From: JAFLUQ01 sp964537995
Lineage (GTDB): Bacteria; Bacillota; Clostridia; UMGS1883
Assembly: GCA_964537995.1 (NCBI GenBank)
Contig: CAZICW010000031.1
Span: forward strand, 1 to 18,083
Direction of reading: 5' to 3'
Length of the DNA stretch: 18,083 nt
Made by a program: the position numbers and the translations under genes. Shown one piece after another: positions 14,289-18,083 of this stretch (its first letter is position 1; the number at the start of each line of letters is the position of its first letter). The notes beneath the pieces were generated by a model, which had not been told where the DNA came from, did not search any database, and was given only the letters and a program-made list of their open reading frames with translations.

Positions 14289-16544
14289 CTATCTTCTCAT
14301 GCCGCCCTGACCGCCGCGGCCGCCGCCCATGCCCATACCCATGCCCATGCCCGCTGAAGCGGAGCCGGCATAGGTAACATTACTCGAAAGCGTCACGGCT
14401 TCGGCAAGAACGCCGCCGCTGTATGTGCCGCCGCTGAGGACGCCGTTTTCGTCGGCGCCGCCGACGTATGTGCCGCCGAGGTAAACATTGTATACCCCGC
14501 CAAGCTCCAGAGCCGCCGACGTATAGAACACGCTCTGAAAAGCCTTGGGATTCCGATAGGTTATCAGCTCATTGCCGTTACTGTCCTCAATGCGGACAAT
14601 CGTCCCCGCCTGCTGTACCGAAGCCGCCGCATAGCAAATGCCTGACTGGGCGCTGTCGCCGTCGGGATACTCCGCCATGCCGCTGCTGCCTGAGGCTATC
14701 ATGGTTCCGCCGTTGACAAGGATTTTATTTCCGCTGTCGAGAGAGCCGTTGCCGCTGTCGGTGGGCCCGCTCACAACAATCGTTCCGCCGTTGACATAAA
14801 TATTTCCGTTCGCGTCAAGCCCGTCTCCCGAAGCGTTGACATACAGACTGCCGCCGTTGATGTAAAGGCTGTGTTCGTCGGAGCCTGTGCGGTCGTCCTG
14901 TCCGCCCGTACCGCCCGCGTTCAGACCGTCGTCCGAAGAAACAACGCAAATGCTGCCGCCGTTTATGCAGAACATTCCCTTGCTTTCAATTCCTTCCGTG
15001 GACTTAAGAATGTCTATCTTCCCGTCCTCGACAACAACGGCCGCATGAGCGGAAATTCCCTTCTTTTTTTCAGAGGTAAGCGTCATTACGCCGCCGTTTA
15101 CAAAAACCGTGCCGGCGCTGTGCAGGCAGTGATCGGCGGAATCCACGGTAATTTCGCCGCCGCTTATTATAAGGTTCGTTTCTGCCTTTATGCCCTTCGA
15201 GGACGCCGAATCGTCGGCGGCGGAAGCGTCGGGAGGCGTTACGCCCGGTCCGCCGTCCATGCCGCCCGCTTCATTGTTCATTTCTCCGCCGAAGCCGCCC
15301 ATGTCGCCGCCGAAGCCGCCGTCCGGAGGTGTTCCGCCAAATTCGCCGTTCGGAGGAGCGGGCATATCCTCATTGGGGAACGACGCGTCGGAGCTGTCCG
15401 CCGCGTCGGGCAGGTATATGCCGGCGCGCACGCCTTTCTCTCCGTGGAATTTGCCCATACCGCCGCCCATGCCGAACTCGCCGAAGGAGCTTGAAACCTC
15501 GCCGTCGGTGACAATGTTCAGCGAGCCGCCCTCTATTTTAACGTATCCCTCGCTTTGGATTCCGTCACCGGTTGCGGTTACGGTCAGTTTGCCGCCGCTC
15601 ACGGTCACGCAGTCGTTGGCGTGAATACCGTCGTTTACGGCGTTTATCACAATTTCTCCTTCTTCGATTTCAATGCCGTCGTCGGAGGCTATGCCATGGT
15701 TATAATTCGCGTTTACGGTCAGTTTGCCGCCGCCCTTTATTTCAAGGTCGTCATTGCTGAAAATCGCGCCCTTCGCGTCCACGTCGTAGGCTTCTCCGTC
15801 CGTAAGCACATTTTCCGTGCCGGAGGAGAGGGTTATATATCCTTTGTCGCTGTTTTCAAAAAATATCGCGGGGCCTGTAGTGTTGGTAAGATTTACGCCG
15901 CTGAGGCGCAGCTTCACTCTGTCCTCGGTATTGACGTATATCATGGCGTCCGCCGACGTTCCGGAAACCGTAAAGTCGCCGCCCGCGGTTATGGTTATAA
16001 TTTTGCCGTCAACATAGCTCCCGTCGCCGGAAACCGTCATGGATGAAAGGTCGATTGCGCCTTCGTTCTCCTTCCAGCCTTCGTCGGACTCGCTTTGCTT
16101 CTTTGTTATCGTAACAATGCCGCTGTTCTCGTCCCAATCGACGTCCGCGTCAAGGGCCTCGCTTATTATGCTTAACGGAATCAGAACCACGCCGTCCTCA
16201 AGCACGGGAGCCGCCGAGACCTCAACAGCCTCGCCGTTTACGGTTATTGTCGAATTTCCGACCTGTGATACGATGCTTTTTCCGTTTTTTACCGCCGTAA
16301 CGGTGGCGTTGCCGCTGTTCCACGAAACTGTCATTCCCAGCTCTTCGAGCATTTTTCTCATCGGAACAAGCGCGGTTCCCGATACAACGCGGGGCTCGAC
16401 GTCAAAATCCAGCTCTTCCCCGTTGAGTACAACCGTAACTTCCTTTCCCAGCACACAGCTCGGCAGCAGCATTATTCCCGAGACCGCGACCGTCAGAGCC
16501 GAAGCTCCGCAGAGCAGCCTTTTTTTCAGTTTGATGTTTTTCAC
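14289..16544 (-). CDS. Secreted carbohydrate-binding beta-helix protein, Cthe_2159-like, with stalk domain
   Basis: This is a 751-residue exported protein. Residues 1-30 are a signal peptide; LLPSC could be a lipobox with Cys30 lipidated. About 35-148 is a copper-amine-oxidase-N-type stalk domain (VVLNGEELDFDVEP ... ALVPMRKMLEELGMTVSW). About 165-345 and 450-620 are parallel beta-helix turns with repeated patterns like GDGIxAxGxVxIxGGxLxV, as in the Cthe_2159 family, whose founder binds acidic plant polysaccharide with calcium. A Gly/Pro/Met/Phe-rich insert (about 353-440) splits the helix. The C terminus is a Gly-Met tail ending MRR. The start is a GTG at 16544, supported by AAGGAG 10 nt upstream; no ATG is near. 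No clear promoter was recognised in the 118-nt upstream gap, which holds a small ACGGA/TCCGT stem, so read-through from the upstream pair is possible. Binding role is inferred. Confidence 0.85.
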   Translation of the reverse strand: MKNIKLKKRLLCGASALTVAVSGIMLLPSCVLGKEVTVVLNGEELDFDVEPRVVSGTALVPMRKMLEELGMTVSWNSGNATVTAVKNGKSIVSQVGNSTITVNGEAVEVSAAPVLEDGVVLIPLSIISEALDADVDWDENSGIVTITKKQSESDEGWKENEGAIDLSSMTVSGDGSYVDGKIITITAGGDFTVSGTSADAMIYVNTEDRVKLRLSGVNLTNTTGPAIFFENSDKGYITLSSGTENVLTDGEAYDVDAKGAIFSNDDLEIKGGGKLTVNANYNHGIASDDGIEIEEGEIVINAVNDGIHANDCVTVSGGKLTVTATGDGIQSEGYVKIEGGSLNIVTDGEVSSSFGEFGMGGGMGKFHGEKGVRAGIYLPDAADSSDASFPNEDMPAPPNGEFGGTPPDGGFGGDMGGFGGEMNNEAGGMDGGPGVTPPDASAADDSASSKGIKAETNLIISGGEITVDSADHCLHSAGTVFVNGGVMTLTSEKKKGISAHAAVVVEDGKIDILKSTEGIESKGMFCINGGSICVVSSDDGLNAGGTGGQDDRTGSDEHSLYINGGSLYVNASGDGLDANGNIYVNGGTIVVSGPTDSGNGSLDSGNKILVNGGTMIASGSSGMAEYPDGDSAQSGICYAAASVQQAGTIVRIEDSNGNELITYRNPKAFQSVFYTSAALELGGVYNVYLGGTYVGGADENGVLSGGTYSGGVLAEAVTLSSNVTYAGSASAGMGMGMGMGGGRGGQGGMRR
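14326..14353 (-). repeat. Hexanucleotide repeat encoding the Gly-Met tail
   Basis: Four tandem copies of a 6-bp unit (CCCATG, one with CCCATA, plus strand) encode GMGMGMGM at residues 732-739. The length is a multiple of three per unit, so copy-number change would keep the frame. Confidence 0.8.
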
Positions 16545-16662
16545 AAAAATGTCACTCCTTGCCGATTTGATACTACGGATTGTCTCCGTGTGCTTATATG
16601 ATAGTTTGCTTTTGTTTCGCCTTCATCAATCAAATTTTAATAATTTATTAAGGAATCCTTCC
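16545..16662 (-). other. 118-nt gap upstream of the beta-helix protein gene
   Basis: The gap holds an AT-rich stretch, a short AAGGAATCCTT palindrome close to the upstream stop codon, the ACGGA/TCCGT stem (16575-16589) and the ribosome site. Candidate -35 elements (TTGATT, TTGATG) have no -10 at 16-18 nt, so no promoter is called. Confidence 0.4.
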
Positions 16663-17520
16663 TCAGGCTTTTCTGCTCCACATATAACCCAAAAGCTCCG
16701 GTATGCGCCAAAGCCTTTCCTCCCAATCGGGAAAATCGCCGCAAATGCGGGAAATACAGCGCGTACAGTAGGCCGCGCGTTCATTTTTATCCGCGCGAAT
16801 CCGGCTTTTATGACCCCAGACATGAGTTATTGCGCTCTGGTTCTTCAAATGATACCGATCGAGAATGCTGTATACCGGCTTGCCCTTTTCCGCGGCGCAC
16901 ATTGCGAGGATGCGCTGCTCCGCAAAGACCATGGGAATTACGACGTTGCTGTCCTCCGACAGCCCCCGCATAAATTCAATGCTGCGCCCGACATAGTAAT
17001 TTTTAAATTCCATATCCTTTATATAAAGGAAAGCGGTGTTGCAGGGAGCGGCATTCCAGTCCCAGTCGGGAAAGGTATAATCGGCTTTCATGCGGAAATA
17101 GCTCTTTCCCGGGTAAACCTCGGGCTTTATTTCCTCAAGATGAGCAACGGCAATCTCTTTGCCCGCCGTAAGCTCCGACGGATCGCTCCAGACTATCATG
17201 TCCGTGTCAACCATACACATCGGCTCGGCGCAGCTTTTCAGCGCCCAGATTTTTCCTCCCGCCCAAAAGAGAAACGGATCTATTTCGGGCGGAACGCTGT
17301 CAAGAACGGTTTCGACGCCGCCGTCCCACAGCGCGTCCATACCGCGCGACTTATAGTATTCCGCTCCCGCGCTGTCGGTCAGCATTTTTATGCTGCCGCC
17401 GTTTCTGCGCCATACAAGCGCGGAAAGTACGGTTGTGAGAATGTCAAAATCCTCCATGCTGTAAGCCTTGCCGCCGCGGACGAAAAACGGCTTTGTCCAA
17501 TTGGAGTGAAACGCTTTCAT
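16663..17520 (-). CDS. Putative GT-A-fold glycosyltransferase-like protein (DUF6734-like)
   Basis: This 285-residue protein has no signal peptide or membrane segment. The pattern is that of GT-A-type nucleotide-sugar enzymes: an N-terminal Rossmann-like part (about 20-105, with SIKMLTDSAGAEYYKSRG), then a hydrophobic strand ending in a DxD motif, MCMVDTDMIVW (D105-T106-D107), where such enzymes bind metal and sugar nucleotide. Later motifs are PCNTAFLYI (159-167), FAEQRILAM (199-207) and THVWGHKS (232-239). It resembles proteins collected as DUF6734, from memory and not searched. The ATG at 17520 overlaps the stop codon of the upstream 149-residue gene as ATGA (17517-17520), so translation is coupled. 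Activity and acceptor are unknown; the neighbour with a Ser-Gly tract is the obvious candidate partner. Confidence 0.65.
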   Translation of the reverse strand: MKAFHSNWTKPFFVRGGKAYSMEDFDILTTVLSALVWRRNGGSIKMLTDSAGAEYYKSRGMDALWDGGVETVLDSVPPEIDPFLFWAGGKIWALKSCAEPMCMVDTDMIVWSDPSELTAGKEIAVAHLEEIKPEVYPGKSYFRMKADYTFPDWDWNAAPCNTAFLYIKDMEFKNYYVGRSIEFMRGLSEDSNVVIPMVFAEQRILAMCAAEKGKPVYSILDRYHLKNQSAITHVWGHKSRIRADKNERAAYCTRCISRICGDFPDWEERLWRIPELLGYMWSRKA

Positions 17521-17966
17521 ATCAGGTCGATTCCGTAGCCGAAGCAGCCCTCGTCGCTTCCGCTTCCGCTTCCACTGCCGCTCCCGCTTCCGCTGCCCGC
17601 GTTATTATTGCCGCCGCTTCCACTTCCGCTTCCGCTGCACGGCGACGCCATGCGCGCCGCGACATATCCGTCCTCGTCGATATTTATCGGAAGATTCATC
17701 GCAAGCCGCACCGACGGCGGGAATTTCATTCTCATCGCTGAGCCGAGTTTGGCTTCGGCAAGCTCAACAAAGGGAGCGTATCTCTCATCAAAGTACAAAA
17801 GCCCCGTTTCGGCGTCCGCGCACGAACCGTTTATAAAGGAAAAAACCTCGTCCAGCCTGTTTAGCGGCAAGAAACGCCGTCCCGAAATTTTCATCGGAAC
17901 GAAGTATGCGCCTTCAAGCGAATATATGTAACATTTTTCATCAAAAAACATAAGCAGTATTTTCAC
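17517..17966 (-). CDS. Unknown 149-residue protein with C-terminal Ser-Gly repeat tail
   Basis: No family is recognised. The start is a GTG at 17966 with GGGGAGG 7 nt upstream. Residues 1-108 look like a compact folded domain without signal peptide (MKILLMFFDEKCYIYSLEG at the start, then SGRRFLPLNRLDEVFSFIN and GLLYFDERYAPFVELAEAK). From Cys110 the protein becomes a Ser-Gly dipeptide tract (111-119), interrupted by NNNA (120-123), then continuing to Ser137, and ends DEGCFGYGIDLI with Cys141. The stop overlaps the start of the glycosyltransferase-like gene by 4 nt. The tract could be a flexible linker, an O-glycosylation acceptor, or a modified peptide tail; no RiPP-type maturation enzyme is present in the window. 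The gene is intact and has its own promoter. Confidence 0.75.
   Translation of the reverse strand: MKILLMFFDEKCYIYSLEGAYFVPMKISGRRFLPLNRLDEVFSFINGSCADAETGLLYFDERYAPFVELAEAKLGSAMRMKFPPSVRLAMNLPINIDEDGYVAARMASPCSGSGSGSGGNNNAGSGSGSGSGSGSGSDEGCFGYGIDLI
17556..17636 (-). repeat. Ser-Gly-coding hexanucleotide repeat tract
   Basis: Imperfect 6-bp units (plus strand CTTCCG and variants with CACTG, CTCCCG) run across 81 bp, broken by GTTATTATT at 17601-17609, which codes for three Asn. The repeat encodes residues 111-137. Unit length keeps the frame, so slippage would change only tail length. Confidence 0.9.
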
Positions 17967-17996
17967 GGCAAAGCCTCCCCTTTTCTCCGATTTCGT

Positions 17997-18014
17997 CCGA
18001 AACCGTTTTTTCGG
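17997..18014 (-). promoter_or_regulatory. Small hairpin in the leader of the Ser-Gly protein gene
   Basis: CCGAAA (17997-18002) and TTTCGG (18009-18014) form a 6-bp stem with a 6-nt loop at the very 5' end of the predicted transcript. It could protect the message from 5' decay; role is unproven. Confidence 0.45.
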
Positions 18015-18022
18015 ATAAGTTA

Positions 18023-18051
18023 ATTATACCAAAGTAAGAAGCAAAAATCAA
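18023..18051 (-). promoter_or_regulatory. Promoter of the Ser-Gly protein/glycosyltransferase-like pair
   Basis: On the minus strand TATAAT (18023-18028) is preceded after 17 nt by TTGATT (18046-18051). The start would be near 18016, giving a leader of about 50 nt to the GTG at 17966. Confidence 0.8.
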
Positions 18052-18083
18052 TATCGAATAAAGATTTTCAACACATTTTCTTG

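Noticed and set aside
16039..17538. Open frame of 499 codons on the plus strand across the beta-helix and glycosyltransferase-like genes
   Set aside because: It crosses two real minus-strand genes and their gap, with low-complexity Ser/Thr/Pro content typical of shadow frames and no ribosome site.
17556..17636. CRISPR-like repeat array
   Set aside because: The units are 6 bp, contiguous and in frame within a coding sequence, with no spacers or cas genes.

Overview
The window reads as chromosome of an anaerobic, Gram-positive-type bacterium of the Clostridia, most like an uncultured gut or environmental Oscillospiraceae/Eubacteriales lineage. This is inferred from four things: AGGAGG-type ribosome sites throughout, consensus sigma-A promoters (TTGACA-17-TATAAT), a class III (anaerobic) ribonucleotide reductase with its activase, and surface proteins of clostridial type (SLH-like, YcdB/YcdC-like, copper-amine-oxidase-like stalk, Cthe_2159-like beta-helix). 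No mobile element, integrase, CRISPR array or rRNA is visible. All but one of the genes lie on the minus strand.

Layout. (1) Positions 1-252: a minus-strand tRNA pair, tRNA-Thr(TGT) then tRNA-Tyr(GTA, cut by the window edge), behind a strong promoter. (2) 339-2739: the only plus-strand gene, an exported protein with YcdB/YcdC-like modules and a C-terminal SLH-like region. It lies behind a perfect housekeeping promoter and a possible second, ECF-sigma-type promoter, and is followed by hairpins. (3) 2768-11085: a seven-gene minus-strand unit, dppA-dppB-dppC-dppD-dppF-M24 peptidase-M20 (PepV-like) peptidase. It is a complete dipeptide/oligopeptide ABC importer joined to two cytoplasmic peptidases that would break down what is imported, with striking hairpins between the binding-protein gene and the first permease gene. 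(4) 11137-14111: nrdD-nrdG, anaerobic deoxynucleotide synthesis, behind a consensus promoter overlapped by two NrdR-box-like sequences 32 bp apart. A 17-bp perfect stem lies between the two genes. (5) 14127-16544: two terminator-like hairpins, then a 751-residue secreted beta-helix/carbohydrate-binding protein. (6) 16663-18051: a translationally coupled pair, a 149-residue protein with a Ser-Gly dipeptide-repeat tail and a 285-residue DxD-containing, glycosyltransferase-like protein, behind its own promoter.

Most of the window is well-understood metabolism. The least explained part is the last pair: a small leaderless protein ending in a Ser-Gly tract framed by cysteines, with a 4-nt ATGA overlap to a putative GT-A-fold enzyme. 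A substrate/modifier relationship is a testable hypothesis, not a conclusion. Secondary points of interest are the NrdR operator architecture, the perfect palindromes between the first and second genes of two operons, and the possible ECF promoter of the surface protein.
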